DNA from: Streptomyces lacrimifluminis
GTDB taxonomy: Bacteria; Actinomycetota; Actinomycetes; Streptomycetales; Streptomycetaceae
Direction: 5' to 3'
Length of the DNA: 64,000 bases
Assembly: GCF_014646095.1 (NCBI RefSeq)
Contig: NZ_BMMU01000004.1
Coordinates: 124,001-188,000, forward strand
The notes below the pieces were generated by a model. It searched no databases. It worked only from the letters and a program-made list of their open reading frames with translations, and had not been told where the DNA came from. Made by a program: the position numbers and the translations under genes. Below, piece after piece: positions 18,681 to 27,059 of this stretch; within the stretch, counting starts at the first letter, position 1, and the number at the start of each line of letters is the position of its first letter.

Positions 18681-18771
18681 CGCGTAGTCGGGCGCAGGCG
18701 AAATCGACCGGGACCACACATCGAAATTCCGTGCTCACCGAGATCGCTTGGTCAAGCTTGAGCCGACGTGA

Positions 18772-19000
18772 ATGCTCGGACCGGTCAACGCGTGGCGTGG
18801 CGCGGTCGAGGTGGACCTCGGGCCGCCGCGGCAGCGGGCGGTGCTGGCCGTACTGCTGTTGGCGGAGGGTGCCCAGGTGCCGGTGGCCCGGCTGGTCGAC
18901 GCGTTGTGGGTGCCGCTCCGCCCGCGTTCCGCGCTGGGATCGGTACGGACGTATGTGCACCGGCTGTCGACGGTGGCCGCCGGTGTCTCGATCTTGATGC
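18772..19000 (+). pseudogene. Truncated SARP/AfsR-type regulator, N-terminal domain only
   Basis: The open frame starts MLGPVNAWRGAVEVDLG and continues PPRQRAVLAVLLLAEGAQVPVARLVDALW and SVRTYVHRL. This is the winged-helix (OmpR-like) DNA-binding domain at the start of SARP/AfsR regulators. Similarity stops at about 18985 and the bacterial transcriptional activation domain is missing. The frame then runs into a short stretch that, on the minus strand, encodes the last residues of an anti-sigma ATPase (19034-19058). It is a recombination relic. Confidence 0.7.
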
Positions 19001-19349
19001 CCTCGGGCCGGGAGGGGGCTGATGTCGCGTCGGGTCAGCGCGGCAGGTCCAGCTCGGCGGGGCCGCGGCGGGGCGCACTCCGAGCCACCGAAACGGCCCC
19101 AACAAGGCATCCACAGCCTCTTTTCAAATCACTTCCGCACAGCCGTTCGATATGTAAGGATCTTCGTGCCTACGGGGGAAGTAGGTCGAGGCGCTGCGGC
19201 TGACCACCGCACGACGAGCCTCACGGGAGCCCTCCCGCATCCGACCGTCACGCTGCCGGCACATCCAGCGGTCCTGATGCTCTGCGACAGGGGCCCGTTT
19301 TTCGTGTTTCCCCCGGGCTGTTCGCTCAACCGAGACGAGGGGAAGCACC
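19001..19349. other. Non-coding leader of the toxin cassette with repeat scar
   Basis: The first part carries a 25-base sequence (19034-19058) identical to 23593-23617. On the minus strand it encodes AELDLPR and a stop, the 3' end of an anti-sigma ATPase gene. From about 19100 the base composition becomes locally A/T-richer than the flanks (for example around 19126-19165), where a promoter for the toxin gene is expected. I see no confident -35/-10 pair. GAGGGG lies just before the ATG at 19350. Confidence 0.5.
19034..19058. repeat. 25-bp direct repeat, left copy
   Basis: It is identical to 23593-23617 in the same orientation. The pair brackets the polymorphic-toxin and immunity genes. The sequence corresponds to the 3' end of two paralogous anti-sigma ATPase relics. 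Confidence 0.85.
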
Positions 19350-22300
19350 ATGGACAGAAGATCTGGCTTACGACGGAGCCGTCTCAGACGGCCGGGTCCG
19401 CGCAGAGGTGTGGCCGGTGTCGCGCTCCTGACATCGGTTTCCCTCCTGACCGGTCTGGCGTACGCCCTGCCGGCAAGCGCGGCAGACCCACTGCCGGACA
19501 ATCCCGGCTCACGCATCACCTTCGGCGAGAAGGCCCGGGCGGACCGGTGCGAGGTGGGCTTCGCCCTGCACCTCGGCGGTCCGTCGCTGAAGGCCGCCAC
19601 GGTGACGGCGTTGAACGGCACCGACGCCGATCTGGCCGCCGCTTTGTTCCGCAGGGCCAACATCTATCCGAGCCCCCTGGACGACGCCCTGCGGGAGGAC
19701 CGGCAGAGCAGCATCGACTACGTACACTCTTCCGGCGACCGCAAGAGCCGTTGGGAAGCCGCGAACAAGGTCTACGCGGAGACCGGCTGGGACTCCGGCA
19801 CGAGCTACCACGCCCCGGAGTTCGACGCGGGCGTCGTGGCCTTCACCCTGGGCGCGCAGGAGGAGCTGTACGACAGGTTCGGCCAGGACGGCCGCAGCGT
19901 TCCGGGCACGGAGTCCGTCGCAGCCGCGAAGAAACTCGCGGAGTCCCTCAGCGGCAAGGCCCCCCTCGGTGACGATTCCATCGCCGCCACGATGCTGCGG
20001 GACAGCTCGGTCAAGCCGCCCAACAATGGCACCACGGCGAGCGACATCGCCCGTTATCTGCGCCACGGGGGCTTCCCGAGCCAGGAACCGGTGGAAGGCT
20101 CGGCCGAGTACCGGATGGAGGTGGAATCCCTCAAGGTCTCCTGGTCCGACTGCGACAGCTGGAACCCCGTTGACCCGCGTCGGTTCCTGGGATCGGTGAC
20201 GGCCACCGCCTACGCGGAGTGGGAGCAGGAGTACGCGGCCCAGGCCAAGCCCCGCGCCGACATCATGGCCGCCGAGGTGGCCGCATCCGCCGAGGCGCGC
20301 AAGACCACCGAAGCGATGATCGAGTCCATCGGACAGGCCTGGCTCGCCGAGCAGATCCTGCTGTGGCAGAAGTACTGGGCCGGGCAGCCCAAGGAAAGCA
20401 TCCACCGGCCGAAGGCCGCCGTCTTCACCCAGGCCAAGACCGATCTGGCCAACGCGCAGAAGCGGGCCGCCGACCAGCTCACCCTGGCCAACAAGGCGGT
20501 GGCCGCCGCCAAGACGGCCTCGGACAAGGCCAACACCGCCCAGAACAGCGCGTACGCCATCGCGGACGCCGCCAGGACGCCGCGCGGTCGTGGCCTGTTG
20601 TACGCCCAGCAGTCGGTGCAGGTCGCCAAGGCCTCGTACGCCGCCGCCCAAGCCGCCGCGAAGGCCACGCAGACCGCGGTGAACGCGGCCAAGGCGACGG
20701 TCGCGGACAGCAGGGCCCTGTTCGCACTGTCCAAGACGCAGGCCCACGCGATCAACACCGAGTTCCGCCGCGTCGCCGCGCAGGAGGCCGCCGCCCAGGC
20801 CAAGTCGGCCGCCGCGTCGGCCGAAGCCCAGGCCAAGGAGGCCGCGGAAAACGCCACCAAGGCGCAGACCGCGCAGGCCACCGCCGAGAAGGCGCAGGAG
20901 ACGGCGCGGGTCGCGGCGGAGACCGCCAAGACTCAGCGCGCCAAGGCCGAGCAGGAGAGGGACCTCGCCGCGAAGGAGCGCCGGACCGCGGCCGACGAGC
21001 GCGCCAAGGCGAGGGCGGCGGAGCAGCGCGCGGCCAACGAGCGCGAGACGGCCGGGCACGCCCGCACCCAGGCGGAGGGCGCCGCCAAGACTGCCGACGA
21101 GCAGCTCACCGTGGCCCTCCTCGCCGAGGGCAGGGCGGCCGCGGCGCGCGAGAAGGCCGAGAAGGCGCAGCGCGACAAGAACGCCACCGCCTCCCGCGCC
21201 GGCGCCTTGGAGTCGGCTGCCGCCGCAGCCGTCGGCACCAGCGCCGCGGCCGAGACCCGGGAGGCCGCCATCGCCGCCCGTACCGCCGCCAACGACGCGG
21301 CCGGGGCGGCCACCCGGGAGCGCGCCGCCGCCGGAGAGGCGGTCACCGCGGCGCAGAACGCCCGTGCCGCCGCCACCCGTGCCGACGCCGCCGCGCAGCG
21401 CTCCCGCGCGGCTGCCGACAAGGCGTGGTCGGCCTACCAGACGGCCGTCGCCGCGGGCGCGGTCGCGCACGCCGCGGCTGCCGAGGCCATCGACGCCTCC
21501 GACGCCGCGTCGGCGAACGCCGCCAAGGCCGAACAGGAGGCCAAGAAGGCCCAGGCCGCCGCCCTCAAGGCGAGCCAGGAGGCCGACGCGGCCCGCGCGG
21601 AGGCCGCCAGGACCAGCGCCTGGGCGGCCGTGACCGCCGGACACGCGTACGCGGCCGGCCAGGCCGCCTCCGCGGCGCGCGACTCGGCGGCCGAGGTGAT
21701 CAAGCCCGCCAGGACCGCCATCGCGGGGGGTACCCCGTACCGGGAGTCGGACTCCTCGGCCGCTTTCGCGGTCCTGATCGGCCAGACCGCCCTGTCACTG
21801 TCCGAGCAGCAGGCCGCCGCGGCCACCGCCAAGGCCAAGGAAGCGGCCAAGGCCGCAGCCGATGCCAAGGCGCTGGCCGACAAGGCCGCCGGTGACGCCA
21901 AGCTCGCCGCGCAGGCGGCAGCTGCCGCGGCCGCCGACGCGGCGGCCGCGCTCAAGTCCATGGCCGCGGCCCAGGCTTCGGCGACGAAGGCGGCCAAGGC
22001 CGCCGAGGCGGCGAAGAAAGCCGACGCCAGGACCAAGGAGTACGTCGCCCAGGCGGGCTCGGACTGGGCCTACGCCGACAGCGCCGCCCGCGGCGCGTCG
22101 AGCGAGGCCGCCGAGGCGAACAACGAGGCCACCGAGGCCGAGAAGAGCGCCACGAACGCCCGTGCCTCCGCCGACGCCGCCACTCTCGACGCCGGCGCCG
22201 CGGACTCGGCGGCCACCGGTGCCGAGGAGGACGCCGTCGCGGCCGAGAAGTCCGCGGCCAACGCCAACCAGGACGCGAAGGAAGCCGACGAGGCGGCCGA

Positions 22301-23156
22301 CCGGGCCGAGGAGGAGTTCCGCAAGAGGCAGGAGGAGGAACGCAAGGCCGCTCTGGACGCACCCAGGCCCGACACCGGGCCGGACCTCACCCAGGACGAC
22401 GAAGCCCTGCTCCTCGCCCACTGCGGCCAGCCCTGCGTGGACGAGTTCCGCAAGGCCAAGCAGCTCCTGGCCATGGACGTCATCGACTGGGTGATCGCCA
22501 ACGGCGGCCAGATCCTCCTCGACGAGCTGGGCTACACCGAGGCCAAGAAGTGCTTCACCCAGCCCGATGTCGAGAGCTGCCTGTGGACGCTGGTCAACGT
22601 CATCATGCTCGGCGCCGGGGTGGCCAAGATTCCGGGCGTGACCAAGGCGATCTACCGGGTCAGCAGCGGCATCCACTCCTTCTGGGAGGGCCTGGACAAG
22701 GCCAAGGACACCCTGGACCGGCTCCGTACGGTCCTGGACCGGGTCAAGAAGGGCCAGAGCGCCGTCGCGTGCCTCGCCCCGATCGTGGAAGGCGCCGCCG
22801 CCCAGCGGGCCGCGGCCCGCATGGCAGCCGCTGCCGCCGCCGGCGACAAGCCGAAGGTCTGCGTGACCTCGGCGCTCGGTAAGGAAAGCAGGCTCGCCAA
22901 GCTCGCCGAGGAAGCCACCAAGAATCAGGACGTCCAGCGTGAGATGAACTCTCTGATCAACAAGTTGATGGAAGGCAACGACCAACCGGGCAAGGGGTCC
23001 AAGGCGCTGCCACACGGCATCCGCTACCTTCGGGGCCACAAGGGCGCACGGCTCTTCTTCCGTGAGGTGAAGGACGGATTCGAGATCATCGGGAAGTCCG
23101 ACAAGGACAACGAGCCGAACGTCATCAAGGAGCTGCTGAGTGTCTATGGTTCATAA
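19350..23156 (+). CDS. Secreted polymorphic toxin with long Ala-rich coiled-coil stalk
   Basis: The 1268-residue protein begins with a Sec-type signal peptide: a basic N-terminus, VAGVALLTSVSLLTGLAYAL, and cleavage near ASA at about residue 45. A globular ALF-repeat-like region (residues about 50-300) follows, with ADRCEVGFALHLGGPSLKAA and NGTDADLAAAL. Then come roughly 700 residues of Ala/Lys/Glu coiled coil (about 310-1010). A cysteine-containing pre-toxin region (HCGQPC, KKCF, ESCLW; about 1012-1150) precedes a short C-terminal domain (about 1190-1268) with LPHGIRYLRG and ARLFFREVKDGFEIIGKSD. That last domain resembles RelE/ParE-like (BECR-fold) RNase toxins; this is inference. A candidate immunity gene overlaps its 3' end. 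Confidence 0.8.
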   Translation: MDRRSGLRRSRLRRPGPRRGVAGVALLTSVSLLTGLAYALPASAADPLPDNPGSRITFGEKARADRCEVGFALHLGGPSLKAATVTALNGTDADLAAALFRRANIYPSPLDDALREDRQSSIDYVHSSGDRKSRWEAANKVYAETGWDSGTSYHAPEFDAGVVAFTLGAQEELYDRFGQDGRSVPGTESVAAAKKLAESLSGKAPLGDDSIAATMLRDSSVKPPNNGTTASDIARYLRHGGFPSQEPVEGSAEYRMEVESLKVSWSDCDSWNPVDPRRFLGSVTATAYAEWEQEYAAQAKPRADIMAAEVAASAEARKTTEAMIESIGQAWLAEQILLWQKYWAGQPKESIHRPKAAVFTQAKTDLANAQKRAADQLTLANKAVAAAKTASDKANTAQNSAYAIADAARTPRGRGLLYAQQSVQVAKASYAAAQAAAKATQTAVNAAKATVADSRALFALSKTQAHAINTEFRRVAAQEAAAQAKSAAASAEAQAKEAAENATKAQTAQATAEKAQETARVAAETAKTQRAKAEQERDLAAKERRTAADERAKARAAEQRAANERETAGHARTQAEGAAKTADEQLTVALLAEGRAAAAREKAEKAQRDKNATASRAGALESAAAAAVGTSAAAETREAAIAARTAANDAAGAATRERAAAGEAVTAAQNARAAATRADAAAQRSRAAADKAWSAYQTAVAAGAVAHAAAAEAIDASDAASANAAKAEQEAKKAQAAALKASQEADAARAEAARTSAWAAVTAGHAYAAGQAASAARDSAAEVIKPARTAIAGGTPYRESDSSAAFAVLIGQTALSLSEQQAAAATAKAKEAAKAAADAKALADKAAGDAKLAAQAAAAAAADAAAALKSMAAAQASATKAAKAAEAAKKADARTKEYVAQAGSDWAYADSAARGASSEAAEANNEATEAEKSATNARASADAATLDAGAADSAATGAEEDAVAAEKSAANANQDAKEADEAADRAEEEFRKRQEEERKAALDAPRPDTGPDLTQDDEALLLAHCGQPCVDEFRKAKQLLAMDVIDWVIANGGQILLDELGYTEAKKCFTQPDVESCLWTLVNVIMLGAGVAKIPGVTKAIYRVSSGIHSFWEGLDKAKDTLDRLRTVLDRVKKGQSAVACLAPIVEGAAAQRAAARMAAAAAAGDKPKVCVTSALGKESRLAKLAEEATKNQDVQREMNSLINKLMEGNDQPGKGSKALPHGIRYLRGHKGARLFFREVKDGFEIIGKSDKDNEPNVIKELLSVYGS

Positions 23157-23496
23157 TCCCCTGGTGACTGTGGAGACGGCCGACTTCTCCGTCACGTACA
23201 TACTGGGTCTGGACGACGACGTCGACACCGTCGAGGACATCGACGCGGTCATCCGTGCCAGTGACGGCAAGAGGTGGAGCGCCAGCTTCATGACTCCCCG
23301 GAAGATCGCCGAGGTGATGGACCGCCACTCCAGCACCGGCGAGTGCGCCAACGGCCTGTACCTCCAGATCCCCGACCTCATGATCGTCCGTGAAGGTGGC
23401 CTGGACGCCATGACCAGGGCCCTGGTCGACCTCTTCGGCGAGTACGGCATGGACACCAGCGTTCTGCCGCGCCTCACCGACGACGTGGACGACTGA
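23140..23496 (+). CDS. Candidate immunity protein for the polymorphic toxin
   Basis: The 118-residue acidic protein (theme VETADFSVTYILGLDDDVDTVEDID) has no signal peptide and no family I recognise. The GTG at 23140 lies seven bases after AAGGAG, inside the last codons of the toxin gene. The two genes overlap by 17 bases in different frames and should be translationally coupled; an ATG at 23146 is the alternative start. A small acidic gene directly after a toxin C-terminal domain is the standard place for a cognate immunity protein, which would act in the cytoplasm. Confidence 0.7.
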   Translation: MSMVHNPLVTVETADFSVTYILGLDDDVDTVEDIDAVIRASDGKRWSASFMTPRKIAEVMDRHSSTGECANGLYLQIPDLMIVREGGLDAMTRALVDLFGEYGMDTSVLPRLTDDVDD

Positions 23497-23592
23497 CCCC
23501 GGGCACCCTCCCACCGGGGCCCCGGCGGAAGGCACCCCTCCCGCCGGGGCCCCGCAACTCCTCCGGTCACCCCATGGACGGCGTACGCGTCC

Positions 23593-23617
23593 GTCAGCGC
23601 GGCAGGTCCAGCTCGGC
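23593..23617. repeat. 25-bp direct repeat, right copy
   Basis: Identical to 19034-19058. Here it is the genuine 3' end of the anti-sigma ATPase relic that continues to about 23900. This suggests the left copy arose by duplication or recombination when the toxin cassette entered. Confidence 0.85.
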
Positions 23618-23900
23618 CCGTACGGTCTTGCCGACCGGCCCGCGCTTCCAGCACCGCCCCCCAGTCGGCAAACACCTCCACGAGGAACAGCCCGCCCGCC
23701 GTCGGCGACACCCTGCGGCACGGCGATCTCGCCGGGCGGATCGAGGCTGAGCCGCAGCTCGAGGTCCCGTTCCGGCACGCGCCCGTGGGTCACGGCACGG
23801 GGCTGTCTCCCCACGATGACGCACCGATCCGTCCGCCTCCGGGCGGACCCGCTGGACGAATTCAGCCGACAGGTCCTGGTGGCCGAGGAGACGGGGAGCA
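23594..23900 (-). pseudogene. Second anti-sigma ATPase (HATPase_c) gene remnant
   Basis: On the minus strand, VTHGRVPERDLELRLSLDPPGEI lies in one frame, GGLFLVEVFADWGAV in a second and GPVGKTVRAELDLPR plus stop in a third. These are the N-box-adjacent strand, the G2 box and the C-terminal strand of an RsbW-like ATPase in the correct order. Two or more frameshifts separate them. The first part of the gene is not recognisable. A short plus-strand open frame to 24000 (ending CLRDAPKDR) has no assignable identity. Confidence 0.65.
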
Positions 23901-24070
23901 CTACGTGGTTCTGCGTGTCGGTGTTCCCGGGGCCACCTGGGTCTTGGTGTCGCCCGGTGACCTGATCGCCTGCCTGCGAGACGCACCGAAGGACCGGTGA
24001 TCCCGTGGGCCTCTGATGCCGAAGCCCTGCCAGGTCCTTCCTGGCAGCAAACGCTTCGACCTACGAAACA

Positions 24071-24107
24071 AGGCCCTTGACCCTGTGATTTCACCGGTCA
24101 AGGGCCT
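24071..24107 (-). terminator. Terminator downstream of rnpB
   Basis: AGGCCCTTGAC (24071-24081) and GTCAAGGGCCT (24097-24107) form a perfect 11-base stem. On the minus strand a T-rich stretch (TTGTTTCG) follows. It lies seven bases after the 3' end of the RNase P RNA gene. Confidence 0.8.
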
Positions 24108-24113
24108 CGAGAA

Positions 24114-24531
24114 GGCAGACGAGCCGGGCCGTACGCCGGGTTCTGTTTCCGAGGGGACCTCACGATCCCCTCGGCGACGGCCATCCATCTAGGGCCGGCG
24201 TTGCCGCCGGCCTCGTGCGGTCTACCCGGGGACTCGGGCGGGCAGCCCTCGAACGTCCTCGCAGAGTCGCGTTTTACGGCGGCTCCTTTTGACCTTGCTC
24301 CGGGTGGGGTTTACCTAGCTGCCCAGGTCGCCCTGGGCACTGGTGGTCTCTTACACCACCGTTTCACCCTTACCGGGGGCCGGAGCCCTCGGCGGTTTGT
24401 TTTCTGTGGCACTGTCCCGCGGGTCACCCCGGGTGGCCGTTAGCCATCACCCTGCCCTGTGGAGCCCGGACGTTCCTCGGGGAGCGCCCCCGAAGGGGAG
24501 TCCACGCGGCCGTCCGCCCGGCTCGTCTGCC
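24114..24531 (-). ncRNA. rnpB: RNase P RNA (class A, actinobacterial)
   Basis: This is the catalytic RNA of RNase P, which matures tRNA 5' ends. The minus strand contains the conserved blocks GAGGAACGTCCGGGCTCC, CAGGGTGATGGCTAACGGCC, AGACCACCAGTGCCC, GTAAACCCCACCCGGAGCAA and the 3' GGATGGCCGTCGCC region. The terminal arms GGCAGACGAGCCGGGC and its exact complement (24516-24531 with 24114-24129) form a 16-bp P1 stem, which sets the boundaries. Mature ends may be a few bases inside. The EamA gene upstream on the same strand overlaps its first 92 bases. Confidence 0.95.
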
Positions 24532-25423
24532 GTGTCGACCATGCTACCGGGCGTCCGCCCCGACGCGGTCCAGTGGCCGTCGCCAGGACAGAGCCCGCCA
24601 GGATCAGGGCGAAGGCGGCGAGGATGCCGGCCGTCAGCGGTTCGTCCAGGAACGCGGCACCCGCCGCCACCGCGACCGCCGGATTGACGTACGTGAACAC
24701 CGTGGCCCGGGTCGGGCCGACCTCCTTGATCAGCTCCAGGAACGCCACGAAGGCGAGGGCCGTGCAGACCACTCCCAGGACGGCCAGGGCCAGCAGTACG
24801 TCCCCGGACGGAAGTGTCCCCGGGCGGGTCACCACCGCCGCCGGGGCGTAGACGAGAGCCGCCAGCGCCAGGCAGGGCGCTGTGAGGTGGAGCGACGGGA
24901 CGTCCTTCAAATGGCGTGCCGCTATGAGCGGGGCCGTGGCGTAGCCGATCACCGTCAGCAGGACCTCCACGAGTGAGCGGGCGTCGCCGCCTGTCAGGTG
25001 CGGGACGGTCAGGACCGCGACGCCCGCCAGGCCCAAGGTCAGGCCCGTGAGCCGCCGGGCCCCCAGCCTCTCCGTGCTGCCGAAGAAGCGGGCCAGCGCG
25101 ACCCCGACTATCGGTACCCCGGCGATCAGCAGGCCTGCCGTGGAACTGGAGAGGTGGCGTTCCGCGTCCGTCAGGGTCCACCAGGGGCCGATGACCTCGA
25201 TGACCGCGAAGGCCAGCATCGGGCGCCAGTGGGTGCGGATCGTGCGCGGTAGGCCGCCCTGGCGGATCGCGAAGGGGAGGAGGATGGCCGCGCCGAGCAC
25301 GCAGCGCGTGAACACCACCGTCGACGGGGACAGGTCCGCCTCCACCGCCACCTTGATCAGCAGATACGGGATGCCCCAGACCACTCCCATCAGGGAGAAC
25401 AACAACCAGCCGCGTGCAGTCAT
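24440..25423 (-). CDS. EamA/DMT family transporter
   Basis: About 327 residues with ten hydrophobic segments in two EamA repeats (GVVWGIPYLLIKVAVEADLSP at the N terminus; ALAFVAFLELIKEVGPTRATVFTYVNPAVAVAAGA in the second repeat). The family exports metabolites or amino acids. The last 30 or so residues are hydrophilic. From about 24531 to the stop at 24440 they are encoded inside the rnpB sequence, so this tail is dictated by RNA structure and may be non-functional. The ATG overlaps the stop of the AraC regulator gene by four bases (ATGA), forming a two-gene operon. Confidence 0.88.
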   Translation of the reverse strand: MTARGWLLFSLMGVVWGIPYLLIKVAVEADLSPSTVVFTRCVLGAAILLPFAIRQGGLPRTIRTHWRPMLAFAVIEVIGPWWTLTDAERHLSSSTAGLLIAGVPIVGVALARFFGSTERLGARRLTGLTLGLAGVAVLTVPHLTGGDARSLVEVLLTVIGYATAPLIAARHLKDVPSLHLTAPCLALAALVYAPAAVVTRPGTLPSGDVLLALAVLGVVCTALAFVAFLELIKEVGPTRATVFTYVNPAVAVAAGAAFLDEPLTAGILAAFALILAGSVLATATGPRRGGRPVAWSTRQTSRADGRVDSPSGALPEERPGSTGQGDG

Positions 25424-26283
25424 GCGGGCAAGTGTCGGCTGCCTCCCCGTCCGCCGTCTTGAACGCTGTTGCGGTACGCAGCCGGGGTCACGCCCAGTAC
25501 CCGCCGGAACCAGCGGGTCAGGTGCGCCTGATCGGAGAAGCCGACGAGGGAGGCTACCTCGGCGGGGCGCAGTCCGGCCTCCAGCAGACCCCTGGCCCGG
25601 GTCACTCGGTACTGGGCCAGCCAGGCGTACGGGGGTATCCCGACCGTCGTACGGAAGGCGCGCAGGAGTTGGTAGCGGGACAGGCCCAGGTCGGTGGCGA
25701 GGTCGGCGAGGGAGGGTGGGGTGGTCAGTTCGTCGGCCAGGCGGGTGCGTACGGCGTGGGCTATCCCGTCCGCGCCGGGGATCCGATCGTCTACCGGGCG
25801 GGCCGTGGAGTGGCGGCGGGCCAGTGCCGTGAGCAGCCAGGGGAGGCGGGATTCGGCCTCCAGGGGGTCGGGACAGGCGCTCAGTTCGGTGTGTGCGGTG
25901 CGGAAGGCGGCGGCCAGTTCCGGGTCGTCGAGCAGCGGCTCGCGGAAGTGCGGGAGGCCGCCGGTGGTGCCGTCCTTGAGGAGGGAGGTGCCGGCGTACA
26001 GGGCGCGGTAGGCGTAGCCGTCGGCGGTGTCCGGACCGCCTGTGTGCATCTCTCCGGGGTCCAGTACGACGATCGAGCCGGGGACGGGGCGGAGGCGGTC
26101 GCCGCGGTAGTCGATGACCTCGGAGCCGGCGACGCACAGCCCGACCGTGAACTCGTCGTGGGCGTGCGGGGCGTAGACGTGCCGGTCGAAGCGGGCGGTG
26201 AGCAGGTCAAGGGCGGGGCCGCGGTGGCCGAGTCTCGCTCTGGTCCAGAGTGCCTGTTCGCGTGTGCCCCCGCCTGCGTTCAC
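25420..26283 (-). CDS. AraC family transcriptional regulator
   Basis: The 287-residue protein has an N-terminal cupin-like sensing domain (YAPHAHDEFTVGLCVAG, with metal- or ligand-type His residues) and a C-terminal AraC double helix-turn-helix (PSLADLATDLGLSRYQLLRAFRTTVG, then PAEVASLVGFSDQAHLTRWFRRVLGVTP). It is fused by an ATGA overlap to the EamA exporter gene and probably controls it in response to the exported compound. The GTG start at 26283 is the one that begins the cupin domain. Confidence 0.9.
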   Translation of the reverse strand: MNAGGGTREQALWTRARLGHRGPALDLLTARFDRHVYAPHAHDEFTVGLCVAGSEVIDYRGDRLRPVPGSIVVLDPGEMHTGGPDTADGYAYRALYAGTSLLKDGTTGGLPHFREPLLDDPELAAAFRTAHTELSACPDPLEAESRLPWLLTALARRHSTARPVDDRIPGADGIAHAVRTRLADELTTPPSLADLATDLGLSRYQLLRAFRTTVGIPPYAWLAQYRVTRARGLLEAGLRPAEVASLVGFSDQAHLTRWFRRVLGVTPAAYRNSVQDGGRGGSRHLPA

Positions 26284-26306
26284 GGTTCTACGGTACTTCG
26301 CGGGCG

Positions 26307-26885
26307 TCAGAGGAAGTCTGACGTGTCCAGTTCGAAGGCGAAAGGCTCGGGGAGAGCCACCGGCTTGCCCAGCGGGAGGGTGCAGTGCTGGCGGTAGTCG
26401 TCCCTCTCCGGGTCACTGAACAGCGTGATCGAGGAGGCCTCGAGGTCGATGAGCAGGTAGAGGGGGATGCCGCCACGGGCGTAGCAGCGACGTTTGGCCT
26501 CGCGGTCGGTCTGGGGTTTCGACGAGGTCACTTCGAGCACCATGGCCACGCCCTCGCAGGGCATCCAGGAGTCGGCGCCACGGAAGAGCCGTAGCTCGCT
26601 GGGGGCAAACGTACTGTCCGGGATCACATGGTTCCTGGGGCAGCCGCCGCCGCTCTGCAGTTTCAATCCCTTGTTGCCCGAGAAGTCCATGTCGGTCCGG
26701 GACCGCCTGATCACCTGCTTGGTGATCTGGTTGATGTAGTCCTCGTGGTCCCCGTCCGGCGGCGGCGTCACGACGATCTCCCCCTCGATCAGCTCTGCCC
26801 GGAAACCTTCCGGGGTGTCGAGGGACAGGAAGATCTCCAGCAGGCCCTCGGCCACAGTGGTGGGCTCATGAGCCACGGCAGTCAT
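26307..26885 (-). CDS. Uma2 family (DUF820) endonuclease-like protein
   Basis: The 192-residue protein shows the PD-(D/E)XK-type Uma2 pattern: ELIEGEIVVTPPP near residue 32, PDSTFAPSEL near 92 and VLEVTSSKPQTDREAKRRCYARGGIPLYLLID near 115-150, which supplies the E-V-x-S/K catalytic region. Uma2 proteins are very numerous in actinobacteria and cyanobacteria; their cellular role is unknown. The ATG follows AAGGAGGGG. It is a single-gene unit divergent from the MerR gene. Confidence 0.88.
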   Translation of the reverse strand: MTAVAHEPTTVAEGLLEIFLSLDTPEGFRAELIEGEIVVTPPPDGDHEDYINQITKQVIRRSRTDMDFSGNKGLKLQSGGGCPRNHVIPDSTFAPSELRLFRGADSWMPCEGVAMVLEVTSSKPQTDREAKRRCYARGGIPLYLLIDLEASSITLFSDPERDDYRQHCTLPLGKPVALPEPFAFELDTSDFL

Positions 26886-27022
26886 GTCACGCCCCTCCTT
26901 CGGTCGCTCGCCAGACTGGGACATCGGCTGATCACCTGTCCATGAGATCGGGAACCGTTCCCTCGATCGTGGCACACGAACACGCCTGCCGTCAGGGAAG
27001 CCCCGCACCGCCAACCCTTCGC

Positions 27023-27053
27023 TTGACCCTGCCGCAACGTCAGCGTTTCTACT
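27023..27053 (+). promoter_or_regulatory. MerR-type promoter with 19-bp spacer
   Basis: TTGACC (27023-27028) and TCTACT (27048-27053) are separated by 19 bases, the over-long spacing typical of promoters activated by MerR proteins. The -10 ends six bases before the ATG at 27060, so the transcript would be leaderless. The spacer contains partial dyad symmetry. Confidence 0.65.
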
Positions 27054-27059
27054 GGTCCC

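Noticed and set aside
17700-18761. Full-length 353-codon plus-strand frame as one gene
   Set aside because: Only the part from about 18206 has DUF2075 similarity. The first 160 codons lie over the antitoxin start and the antisense ATPase relic and look random.
19509-21644. Open frame of 711 codons on the minus strand inside the toxin gene
   Set aside because: Antisense of the Ala-rich coiled coil. The Gly/Leu/Arg-only composition and lack of domains show it is a shadow.
23785-24000. 71-codon plus-strand frame ending CLRDAPKDR
   Set aside because: It starts inside the ATPase relic and has no recognisable domain. At most it is a C-terminal gene fragment.
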